A DNA stretch of 31,882 nt. It comes from an uncultured Castellaniella sp. Its GTDB lineage: Bacteria > Pseudomonadota > Gammaproteobacteria > Burkholderiales > Burkholderiaceae_B. Position 1 is the first letter of the stretch, and each line of letters starts with the position of its first letter. Below are positions 7,436-15,004 of the stretch, piece by piece. The stretch spans positions 1-31,882 of the forward strand of contig NZ_CALKHS010000007.1 of assembly GCF_937988725.1 (NCBI RefSeq). Direction: 5' to 3'. Below the pieces are notes generated by a model. That model saw only the letters and a list, made by a program, of their open reading frames with translations, was not told where the DNA came from and made no database searches. The translations under genes were made by a program, and so were the position numbers.

Positions 7436-8210
7436 GGCAGCGCTCCGCCCAGGCTTCGGCGCTCATGCCCGCGCGCAGTTCGTCGTTGGGGATCTCCACG
7501 CTGATGAGCGTTTCTGGCGGGATCCGTTCGAAGATCGCTTTCAGGTCGATGCCGCCTTCACCCGTCGGCAGGCGGGCGCAGCGCGCTGCGTGGATGAGAT
7601 CTGACGTCTCGGAAGGGATGCCAGCCGGCGCGTCGCAGATTTGCGCGTAGTGAATCATGGATCCGGGCAGGGCTGCGAGCTCGTCCAGCGTGCTGGCGGA
7701 ACGCGCGAAGTGCAGAGGATCGACCAGGACTCCGCCGTTGGTCTGGCCGGCGGCTTCCACGATGCGTTGCGCTGCGGAGATTCGGTCCACGGGTAGCCAA
7801 GGCATGAATTCGATGTCGGCCGTCAGTCCGTACGGCTTGCAGGCTTCACAGAGCCGGGCGAAGGATTCGGTCGCGCGGGCTTCATGGGTGTCGTTGCCGG
7901 CCACCAGAATATTGGATGCCCCCAGTTTCTGGCCTACTTCAAAAAATGCCATGTAATCCCCCACATTGAACGAATCGGTGAGGCGGATGATTTCCAGATC
8001 GGCAATCCGGACACCGGTATCGCCCATTCGGGCCAGTGTTTCCTTCAGCAGCGCTGGATCGTCCATGAGCGGGTAGCCGACCCCGCCGGGACTGACTGGC
8101 AGCAGGCGGATGCCGCACGCTTGGTAGCCGGTTCTGTATGCTGTGCTGATCATGGCGGGGGGGGCGAGTTCCAGGGTGGTGAGCTGGGCCAGTGAATAGC
8201 GGCGTTTCAT
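7386..8210 (-). CDS. Xylose isomerase-like TIM-barrel protein, possibly 3-dehydroshikimate dehydratase-like
   Basis: A 274-residue protein of the sugar phosphate isomerase/epimerase superfamily. Visible metal-ligand candidates on successive barrel strands are Glu134 (DIEFMPW), Asp164 (VLVDPLHFARS), Gln190 (AQICDA) and Glu239 (ISVEIPN). An E-D-Q/H-E metal site is general to the superfamily. From memory, bacterial 3-dehydroshikimate dehydratases of the QuiC/AsbF type use the same set at similar positions. Because a shikimate dehydrogenase homologue lies in the same island, a dehydratase making protocatechuate is a reasonable hypothesis, but an isomerase acting on another keto-polyol is equally possible. 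The ATG at 8210 overlaps the stop of the upstream gene as ATGA, with AGAGGAA before it, so translation is coupled. The 3' end overlaps the facing flavoprotein gene. Confidence 0.8.
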   Translation of the reverse strand: MKRRYSLAQLTTLELAPPAMISTAYRTGYQACGIRLLPVSPGGVGYPLMDDPALLKETLARMGDTGVRIADLEIIRLTDSFNVGDYMAFFEVGQKLGASNILVAGNDTHEARATESFARLCEACKPYGLTADIEFMPWLPVDRISAAQRIVEAAGQTNGGVLVDPLHFARSASTLDELAALPGSMIHYAQICDAPAGIPSETSDLIHAARCARLPTGEGGIDLKAIFERIPPETLISVEIPNDELRAGMSAEAWAERCLRTSKQLLDQIDAENR

Positions 8211-9298
8211 GACTGATGTTCCTCTTGATCGGGCAAGCATTGGGGGATGGTGTGATCCAGCGTCACCGGGCTTGCGGTCGTGCAGGATTCATGGACAGCC
8301 AGCGCTGCTTGCAGGGTCCGGAGTCCGTCCAGGCTGGTGCAGCGTGGCGGTGCTGCGCCGTCGATCACGGCGGCGAAGTTCTCGAGTTGAGCCTGGTAGG
8401 GGTCCTGACGGTGCAGGATGCTGCGAGTCTGGGTCAGTGGCGCCTGCCAGTGCTTTTCCGACCCCTGGTATTGCCAGATGTCCAGTCCGGGCAGGGAGAG
8501 CGATGCCTGTGTGCCGCAAATGAAGTGGGTGTTTTCCCTCTGTTGCGGATAGTGGATCGCCTCGCCTGCTGACAGGTCCCAGTTCCACGGACTGGTCGTA
8601 CAGTCCGATGTCACCAGCGTGCCGATGGCGCCGGACTGGAATTGCATCAGCACACCGGCGGTGTCCTCGACTTCCAGGCCCCGGGTCCGATTCGACTTCA
8701 TGGCCTGGACGCTGGCGATTTCGCCCAGCAGCAGCCGCAGCATGTCGATGTCGTGGATGAGATTGATGAGCACCGGGCCCGCGCCGGGCTGACGATGCCA
8801 TGCCAGGTCGAAGTAGCTGCTTGGCTTCAGGAAGTTGGCCATCACGGTGGCCGATACCGGTTCGCCGATCAGCCCGCTTTCCAGCAGTCTGCGGGCTTCG
8901 CGCAGGATCGGGTTGTGGCGCCGGTGGTGTCCGATGAGGACGGGAGTGCTGCTTCGTCGTTCGGCGTGCACGATCTGCCATGCGTCCTCCACCGTGTCGG
9001 TGATCGGCTTTTCCAGCAGGACGGGGATGTGCTCGCTCAGGAAGTCCAGGGCGATCACGGTGTGTGTCTGGTTGGGCGTGGCGATGATGACGCCGTCCGG
9101 GTGCGTGGCGGACAACAGGTCCCGGTGTCCCGAATACCAGCGGATGTTGTTGACCTGAGCGAATTCCCGCGCCTGGTCCGAGGGGTCGGCCAGCGAGGTC
9201 AGAGTGAAATCCGCGCTGTTGCGGATCCGCTCGGCATGCATGATTCCGATGGCTCCCAGGCCGATGAGTGCGAGGGATTTGCGCTTTTGTGTGCTCAT
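8207..9298 (-). CDS. Gfo/Idh/MocA-family NAD(P)-dependent oxidoreductase
   Basis: A 363-residue dehydrogenase. The N-terminal Rossmann domain has ALIGLGAIGIMHAERI (about residues 9-24). The family signature EKPITDTVEDA (about 94-104) provides the conserved Lys. The C-terminal alpha/beta domain contains LINLIHDIDMLRLLLG, with the conserved His-Asp of the active site. Members oxidise hydroxyls of sugars, inositols and other cyclic polyols, or reduce keto-sugars. It is the first gene of a leftward pair with the TIM-barrel gene (ATGA overlap), a pairing frequent in polyol and glycoside catabolism. The divergent ABC transporter operon shares the upstream control region P3. The substrate is not determined. 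Confidence 0.88.
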   Translation of the reverse strand: MSTQKRKSLALIGLGAIGIMHAERIRNSADFTLTSLADPSDQAREFAQVNNIRWYSGHRDLLSATHPDGVIIATPNQTHTVIALDFLSEHIPVLLEKPITDTVEDAWQIVHAERRSSTPVLIGHHRRHNPILREARRLLESGLIGEPVSATVMANFLKPSSYFDLAWHRQPGAGPVLINLIHDIDMLRLLLGEIASVQAMKSNRTRGLEVEDTAGVLMQFQSGAIGTLVTSDCTTSPWNWDLSAGEAIHYPQQRENTHFICGTQASLSLPGLDIWQYQGSEKHWQAPLTQTRSILHRQDPYQAQLENFAAVIDGAAPPRCTSLDGLRTLQAALAVHESCTTASPVTLDHTIPQCLPDQEEHQS

Positions 9299-9330
9299 GA
9301 TGGTTAGGGTTATCTATGATTCTTAAAATA

Positions 9331-9362
9331 TTGAATGGCATTCCATAATAGATTACCATTCT
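9331..9362. promoter_or_regulatory. Divergent promoter region P3 with two GAAT-N3-ATTC palindromes
   Basis: Between the oxidoreductase and the ABC transporter operon. Palindrome 1 is GAATGGCATTC (9333-9343, perfect). Palindrome 2 is GATTACCATTC (9351-9361, one mismatch), 18 bp further. TTGAAT (9331-9336) and TACCAT (9354-9359), 17 bases apart, could be the rightward -35/-10 elements. The first 14 bases differ from P2 at one position only. Confidence 0.62.
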
Positions 9363-9411
9363 GAGGCATCGTTGACACTTCTAATTTTTGTATCCAGCCA
9401 GGAGACGGAAT

Positions 9412-10698
9412 ATGACGACAAGACATGATGAACAACACTCGGAGCGGTCGCTCTGGTCGCGCCGCCAGATGTTGAAGGCAGCAGGAGGCGCCATGGCGGG
9501 CGGGCTCGCTTCACTGGCGGCGCCCGGCATCGTGCGAGCTCAGAGCCAGTCCGGCCCGTTGAAACTCGGGATTGTGTTTGCCAAGCAGGGGGTCTGGACC
9601 GAGCAGTCCAAACAGCTGGTCGATGGTGTCACTCTGGCGCTCAAGCACAAGGGCAACCAGATCCTGGGACGCGATATCGAATTGCTCTGGTATGACGAGG
9701 CAAACCCTCAGGGTGCCCAGCAGAACATCAGCAAGCTTATGTATCAGGACAAGGTCTTCGCCGTCGTGGGCGGTTCGAACAGCGGGACCTCCTTGGCGAT
9801 GTCGTCGGTTGCGGCCCGCGCGCAGATTCCCTATCTGTGCCCCGGCGCTGCGGCTGCGGCTTTGACAGGGTCCGACTGCAATCCATATATCTTTCGCACC
9901 TTGACGACGACCATGGTGGCGAGCCGCGCGCTGGCGCCGGCTTGTCTGGACATTGGCAAGAACTGGTATTACCTGGCTGCCAACTATGCCTATGGCCAGG
10001 ACATCTACAACAGCATGTCAGGCCTGCTCAAGCAAGCCGGTGGCAAGGAGCTGGGCTATGACAAGGCGCCGCTGGGCACCTCCGATTACAGTTCTTTCAT
10101 CCTCAAGATCCGCCAGGCCAAGCCCGACGTGGTGATGCTGGGCCTGCCGGGCGGTGATCTGTCGACTTTCCTCAAACAGTGGGCCGACATGGGTATGAAG
10201 GGCAAGATTCCAGTGGCTTGTCCCATTATTGGCAATATCGATCTCTGGTCCGTAGGCGCGGAAGCGGCCACCGGTTATTACGGCATGCCCTGGAGCTTCA
10301 GCAACCCGCAGAACCCTCAGGTCGAAAAGGAGTTCGCTGCCGAATACGCCAAGATGCATCCCGGCCAAGCTCCGTGCGCGGACAAGGTCTGGTTGGGCTG
10401 GTATACCACCCGCGTGTTGCTCGAAGCGGTGGAAAAGGCCCAGTCCGTCGATGCCAACAAGATCGTGAAGAGCCTGGAAACGACGCGCATCAATGATGGC
10501 GCCTACGATGCGGGCTACCGGAGTTGGGATCATCAGATGTTGCATCCCTGCATGGTATTCAAGGTCAAGGACAAGATCACCGACAAGTGGGATTGGCTGG
10601 ATGCCGTAGCCCAGGAACCCAAGCAGCCGAGCTGGGAGAACCTGAATGCGCTGTTCGGCACCGAGCAGGAAATTGGCTGCAAGATGCCTCCGCACTGA
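9412..10698 (+). CDS. ABC transporter substrate-binding protein, HAAT/LivK type, Tat-exported
   Basis: A 428-residue periplasmic binding protein of the branched-chain amino acid/amide family (type I periplasmic binding fold). Residues 1-43 form a twin-arginine signal: SRRQMLKAA with Arg17-Arg18, a hydrophobic Ala/Gly stretch and a probable cleavage after VRA. The mature part begins GPLKLGIVFAKQGVWTEQSK and contains the family segment VVGGSNSGTSLAMSSVA. In Burkholderiales such proteins often bind aromatic acids, dicarboxylates or other carboxylates rather than amino acids. ATG 9412 has GGAG seven bases upstream. It is the first gene of the transporter operon and is driven from P3. Use of the Tat route suggests folding before export. 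Confidence 0.9.
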   Translation: MTTRHDEQHSERSLWSRRQMLKAAGGAMAGGLASLAAPGIVRAQSQSGPLKLGIVFAKQGVWTEQSKQLVDGVTLALKHKGNQILGRDIELLWYDEANPQGAQQNISKLMYQDKVFAVVGGSNSGTSLAMSSVAARAQIPYLCPGAAAAALTGSDCNPYIFRTLTTTMVASRALAPACLDIGKNWYYLAANYAYGQDIYNSMSGLLKQAGGKELGYDKAPLGTSDYSSFILKIRQAKPDVVMLGLPGGDLSTFLKQWADMGMKGKIPVACPIIGNIDLWSVGAEAATGYYGMPWSFSNPQNPQVEKEFAAEYAKMHPGQAPCADKVWLGWYTTRVLLEAVEKAQSVDANKIVKSLETTRINDGAYDAGYRSWDHQMLHPCMVFKVKDKITDKWDWLDAVAQEPKQPSWENLNALFGTEQEIGCKMPPH

Positions 10699-10793
10699 TA
10701 TTCTCGGTGCGCCGATTGGTCTCCGGTAACTCGCCCGGCTGATCCCAGGAATGGCATACAGCCGGACGGCCTTCTCATTCGGTAATCGTCATC

Positions 10794-11663
10794 ATGTTAG
10801 ATATCATCATTTCTCAGCTTGCCAACGGGCTGGTCCTGGGGTTTCTGTACGTGCTCCTCGCGATCGGTCTGTCGATCATTTTCGGCCTGCTGGGCGTCAT
10901 CAACTTCGCACATGGCGCGTTTTTTGCGTTGGGCGCGTATTTCGCCGTCAGCCTGTATTCCTCGCTGGGCTGGTGGTCGGTCATTCTGGCGCCGGTTCTG
11001 GTGGCGATCGTCGGCATGGTCTGCGAACGCGTGCTGATCCGTTATCTGTACGGCAAGGATCCACTGCTGAGTCTGATTCTGACTTTCGCGCTGTCCCTGT
11101 TCATCACCGCCTTGATCCGGTTGTTCTGGGGAGCGGGCGGTATTCCATTCAGCACTCCCCCGGCTTTCGCTGGAATTTTCGAGTTCGGCGCCATCTTCCT
11201 GACGCGCTACCGAGTGGCAGTGCTCTTCATCACGGTCTTGCTGCTGGTGGCACTGTGGGCGTTTCTCACCTTCACGCCTTACGGCCGGATTCTGCGGGCC
11301 GGCAGTCGCGATCCGGAAATGGTGGAAATGCTGGGGATCAACCTGCCGCGCGTTCTGACGGTGGTCTTCGGGCTGGGATGCCTGCTCGCCGGAGCCGCCG
11401 GTCTTCTGGCCGCGCCGTTGCTGACCGTGACGCCGGACATTGCGACCGTAGCCATCATGCCCGCCTTCGTGATCGTGACGATCGGCGGCCTGGGATCCTA
11501 TCCTGGCGCCATCGTGGCGGGCGTGCTCGTGGGCTTGGTGACCGCTTTGACCGTGCAGTTCGCGCCGGAGGCGTCGGCGGCATCCATGTACGTGTTGATG
11601 GCCCTGATCCTGCTGATTCGGCCGCGCGGCCTGTTCGGTGAACGCTGGGAGCGTTTCGAATGA
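10794..11663 (+). CDS. ABC transporter permease, LivH type
   Basis: A 289-residue integral membrane protein of the LivH branch. It opens with ISQLANGLVLGFLYVLLAIG, followed by the family signature GLLGVINFAHGAFFALGAY (about residues 31-49), and has eight or so hydrophobic segments. The loop GRILRAGSRDPEMVEMLGIN is the cytoplasmic coupling helix region that contacts the ATPase. It is the first of two permease units of the importer. The stop overlaps the start of the next gene as ATGA, so the two are translationally coupled. The gap from the binding protein gene is 95 bases, without a clear terminator. Confidence 0.92.
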   Translation: MLDIIISQLANGLVLGFLYVLLAIGLSIIFGLLGVINFAHGAFFALGAYFAVSLYSSLGWWSVILAPVLVAIVGMVCERVLIRYLYGKDPLLSLILTFALSLFITALIRLFWGAGGIPFSTPPAFAGIFEFGAIFLTRYRVAVLFITVLLLVALWAFLTFTPYGRILRAGSRDPEMVEMLGINLPRVLTVVFGLGCLLAGAAGLLAAPLLTVTPDIATVAIMPAFVIVTIGGLGSYPGAIVAGVLVGLVTALTVQFAPEASAASMYVLMALILLIRPRGLFGERWERFE

Positions 11664-14158
11664 AAGATATCCTCAAGCATCCAGTCACAGTACTGCTGAT
11701 TTCGCTGGTTTTGCTGGGCTTTTTCCTGGCGTTCATTGGCGCACCGATGACGCGCCTGACGCAGATCGCGATCTATACGTTGTACGGCATGGGCGTGAAT
11801 CTGCTGGTTGCCTACACCGGCCTGGTGCCTTTCGGCGCGTCCGTGTTTTTCGGAACCGCATCCTATGTGGCGGCGATCACTTTGCTGCACGTCTCCACCA
11901 ATGAGGTCGCGGCGCTCATCGGCGTCGTCATCTTCTCGGTGATGCTGGCCTTCCTGCTGGGGGCGCTCATCCTCAAGCGCCGCGGCCTCTATTTTTCGCT
12001 GCTCACCCTGGCCTGCTCTCAGATCGCCTTCGAGATTGCCTTTCGCTGGACGAGTGTCACCGGCGGCGAAAACGGGCTGCAGAATGTGCCGCGTCCCTTG
12101 TTCCCGTCGCGGGAGTCGTTCAACGTTTTTGCGGTGCTGACGATCGTGGCTGCGGTTTTCCTGATGTGGCGTCTGGTGCATTCCTCGTTTGGGCGCGCCA
12201 TGCAGGCTATGCGCGACAATGAGCAGCGGATGCTGAGCCTGGGCTTCAACCCCTATCGGCTGAAGCTCATCGCCTTCATTTTCTCCGGTGCATTCATCGG
12301 TTATGCGGGAGGATTGCTGGCGCTGCTGCTGCAGGGAGCCTACGCCAATAACCTGAATTGGGAGCACGCGGCGGATCCTTTGCTGATGGCGGTTCTGGGC
12401 GGCGTGCACCATTTCATCGGACCGTTGTGGGGCGCCATAAGCTTCATCGTGCTTGAGGATAATCTCAGCGCTGTCAGCGAGAACTGGTGGTTGATTTTCG
12501 CGCCTATCATCGTGTTGTTCGTCCTGCTTTCGCCCGAGGGCATTCACGGACTTTACCGGCGTCTGATCCGGAATCCGCGCTGGAGCCTCACGCGAGCCGG
12601 CATTCCTCTGCGGCCTGCTCTGATCGAGCCCTGGTTCGGCACGCCGCAGAATGCGGATTCCGACAAGCCGATCCTGTCTGTGAAACATCTGACCAACCGG
12701 TTCGGCTCCTTGGTGACGTCGCACGACATCAGCCTGGATATTTATCCCAACCAGCTGCATAGCCTGATCGGGCCCAATGGCGCCGGCAAGACCACATTGT
12801 TCAATATCCTGGCGGGGGTCTTGCCGCCAACCGAGGGCACGGTGATTTTTGAGGGCAAGGACATCACGGGCTTGTCCATGGACAAGCGGGCCCGCCTGGG
12901 GATCGGCCGTTCCTATCAGATTCTGAGCGTGTTCCGGAACCTGACCGTGTTCGAGAATGTTCGGATCGCTGTGCAGGCGCACATGGCGCCGAAGCTCGGT
13001 TTCTGGCGCGACGCCTACCAGGAGCAGGCGATCAACGCGCGCGCATGGTCGCTGCTGGCAGCCGTGCACCTGGAGGACCGGGCGGCGGATCAGTGCGAGA
13101 ACCTGGCGCATGGCGAGCAGCGACTGCTTGAGATCGCTGTGACACTGGCCACCGATGCCCGCCTGCTGCTGCTCGACGAGCCTCTGGCGGGGTTGGCCGA
13201 GGCCGATCGCGTCGTCGTCTCCGGACTCATCCAGCAGCTTGCCCGGCAGCGCGCCGTGTTTCTGATCGAACACGATATGGATCGCGTGCTGACGATCTCC
13301 AACCGGGTGACGGTCTTGCACCGCGGGCATCTGATCGCGGACGGCCGCCCCGAAGAGGTAGCGCGCGATCCGCAGGTGATAGATGCCTATCTGGGTGGAG
13401 ACCGGCCGGAACTCTCTGACGAAGTCCGCCGGGCGGCCGATGCGGCGTCCCATGCGACGCGCAAGCCGCTGTTGTCGCTGGAAAAAGTCGATGCCGGTTA
13501 TCACGGCAGCACAGTGCTCAGCGATTTGTCGCTTCAGGTCCATCAGGGCGAGGTGCTGGCGCTGCTAGGACGCAACGGCGTGGGCAAAACCACAACCCTC
13601 AAGGCCATCATGGGCGTGGTCCGGGCCACGCGCGGCAAGATCCTGTTCGATGGCCAGGACATCACCCAGGCCAAATCCTTCACCATCAGCCGCATGGGGC
13701 TTGCCATCGTGCCTGAGGGCCGGCGTTTGTTTCCCAATCTGACGGTCTACGAGAATCTGCGCCTAGCTGCTCGCAAGGGCGGCATTACTGTCGACGATGC
13801 GTACGAGATGTTCCCGCGCCTGCACAACCGCAGGAACGTCAAGGCCGAAAGCCTGTCCGGCGGCGAGCGGCAGATGGTGGCAATTGCCCGTTCGCTCATG
13901 GTTCCCAGCAAGCTCATCCTGCTCGACGAGCCGTTTGAGGGGCTGTCGCCAGCCATCGTGAAGGAAGTCATGGATGCTGTGATCAAGCTGCGTGATCGGG
14001 CCAGCCTAATCATCGTGGAACACAACGCGGAGTCGGTATTGGCGCTGGCCGATAGCGCCTGCGTGCTGGTCAACGGGACGGTGGCCTACCAGGGCAGGGC
14101 ATCGGAGCTCGCGGCGGATGCGGATATGCAGGCGCGGTTGCTGGGGGTGAATGTTTGA
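11660..14158 (+). CDS. LivM-LivG-LivF triple fusion: ABC permease with two ATPase domains
   Basis: A single uninterrupted 832-residue reading frame joins three normally separate subunits. Residues 1 to about 305 are a LivM-type permease, with the signature GMGVNLLVAYTGLVPFGASVFFG and several hydrophobic segments. Residues about 335-585 are a LivG-type ATPase: Walker A GPNGAGKT at 371-378, signature LAHGEQ at 482-487, Walker B LLLLDEP with Asp506-Glu507, and a late His in LIEHDMD. Residues about 605-832 are a LivF-type ATPase: Walker A GRNGVGKT at 637-644, LSGGE at 732-736, Asp756-Glu757, and IIVEHNAES. All catalytic motifs look intact, so this is a working architecture and not debris. With LivH it would form the whole importer core from two polypeptides. 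LivM-LivG fusions are familiar; addition of LivF is unusual. Confidence 0.93.
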   Translation: MKDILKHPVTVLLISLVLLGFFLAFIGAPMTRLTQIAIYTLYGMGVNLLVAYTGLVPFGASVFFGTASYVAAITLLHVSTNEVAALIGVVIFSVMLAFLLGALILKRRGLYFSLLTLACSQIAFEIAFRWTSVTGGENGLQNVPRPLFPSRESFNVFAVLTIVAAVFLMWRLVHSSFGRAMQAMRDNEQRMLSLGFNPYRLKLIAFIFSGAFIGYAGGLLALLLQGAYANNLNWEHAADPLLMAVLGGVHHFIGPLWGAISFIVLEDNLSAVSENWWLIFAPIIVLFVLLSPEGIHGLYRRLIRNPRWSLTRAGIPLRPALIEPWFGTPQNADSDKPILSVKHLTNRFGSLVTSHDISLDIYPNQLHSLIGPNGAGKTTLFNILAGVLPPTEGTVIFEGKDITGLSMDKRARLGIGRSYQILSVFRNLTVFENVRIAVQAHMAPKLGFWRDAYQEQAINARAWSLLAAVHLEDRAADQCENLAHGEQRLLEIAVTLATDARLLLLDEPLAGLAEADRVVVSGLIQQLARQRAVFLIEHDMDRVLTISNRVTVLHRGHLIADGRPEEVARDPQVIDAYLGGDRPELSDEVRRAADAASHATRKPLLSLEKVDAGYHGSTVLSDLSLQVHQGEVLALLGRNGVGKTTTLKAIMGVVRATRGKILFDGQDITQAKSFTISRMGLAIVPEGRRLFPNLTVYENLRLAARKGGITVDDAYEMFPRLHNRRNVKAESLSGGERQMVAIARSLMVPSKLILLDEPFEGLSPAIVKEVMDAVIKLRDRASLIIVEHNAESVLALADSACVLVNGTVAYQGRASELAADADMQARLLGVNV

Positions 14159-14215
14159 GTCGCCCACGCGGCAGGGGCCGCGCGGCATGAAGTGATTGAG
14201 AAAGGGTGAAGGAGC

Positions 14216-15004
14216 ATGTTGAATTTATCCGGGAAGACACGGCTTTATTACATAGTGGGCGATCCTATCGCTCAGGTGAAATCGCCTGCAGGGATGACCA
14301 CCGGGTTCGCCGAACGTGGCTTGGACGCGGTGGTGGTGCCTGCGCATGTCAGCCGCGAGTCGCTGGCGGATTTTTTCGCTGGCGCGAAGGCTACGAGGAA
14401 CGTCGATGGCATTATCGCGACGGTGCCGCACAAATTTGGCGCCGCCGAGCAGTGTGATGAACTGAGTGAGAGGGCCCGCTTCCTTGGTTCGGCCAATGTT
14501 GCGCGGCGCATGAGCGACGGGAAGTGGTTCGGAGATCAGGTCGATGGCCTGGGGTTTGTGCAGGCCCTGCGCGATACGGGGTTCGATCTGCGCGGCAAGC
14601 GGGCGCTGTTGGTTGGGGCAGGCGGGGCGGGCTCGGCCATTGCGCAGGCGCTGCTGGATGCCGGTGTGGCGTCTCTGGGTATCTGTGATCTGGACGCTCG
14701 GCGCCTGGATCATCTGGTCGGACGCCTCGCCTCTCTGAATCTGGGGGCGGTGTCGGCGGCGTCTTCCGATCCTGCCGGGCTTGATCTGGTGGTCAATGCT
14801 ACGCCCATGGGGATGCGCGCGAGCGATCCTTCGCCTGTCCGGGTGGAATCGCTGACAGCAGGCATGGCAGTGGGCGATGTAATCACGGCGCCGGCGGTGT
14901 CGCCGCTGATCAAGGCGGCGCGGACCGCCGGGTGTCGTACGGTCACAGGGCTGGAAATGTTCGCCTGCGTGGCGCGGTACATGCTGGATTTTTATACCGA
15001 CTGA
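14216..15004 (+). CDS. Divergent shikimate/quinate dehydrogenase-like protein
   Basis: A 262-residue member of the shikimate dehydrogenase family. Catalytic Lys73 (ATVPHK) and Asp110 (QVDGLGF) are kept, as is Asn94 (SANVAR). The shikimate-carboxylate motif, usually S-x-S-P, reads V-K-S-P (Val21, Ser23), so one substrate-binding Ser is missing. The cofactor loop is VGAGGAGSAIA (133-143), and the usual NADP-selecting NRT is replaced by CDLDARR (157-163). An acidic residue there is typical of NAD-dependent catabolic quinate/shikimate dehydrogenases. It is therefore probably a catabolic enzyme and not biosynthetic AroE. It is the last gene of the transporter operon, 57 bases after the fusion gene. 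AGGAG is very close to ATG 14216, so TTG 14219 is an alternative start. Confidence 0.86.
   Translation: MLNLSGKTRLYYIVGDPIAQVKSPAGMTTGFAERGLDAVVVPAHVSRESLADFFAGAKATRNVDGIIATVPHKFGAAEQCDELSERARFLGSANVARRMSDGKWFGDQVDGLGFVQALRDTGFDLRGKRALLVGAGGAGSAIAQALLDAGVASLGICDLDARRLDHLVGRLASLNLGAVSAASSDPAGLDLVVNATPMGMRASDPSPVRVESLTAGMAVGDVITAPAVSPLIKAARTAGCRTVTGLEMFACVARYMLDFYTD

Noticed and set aside
11498..13543. Long open frame of about 680 codons on the minus strand opposite the transporter genes
   Set aside because: It is the mirror of strongly coding permease and ATPase sequence, has no recognisable domains and an Arg/Gln/His-rich composition. This is typical antisense openness in GC-rich DNA.
14159..14215. 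Hairpin GCGGC/GCCGC (14168-14181) as a terminator between the fusion gene and the shikimate dehydrogenase-like gene
   Set aside because: Only five pairs and no T-run; the gap is short, so co-transcription is more likely.
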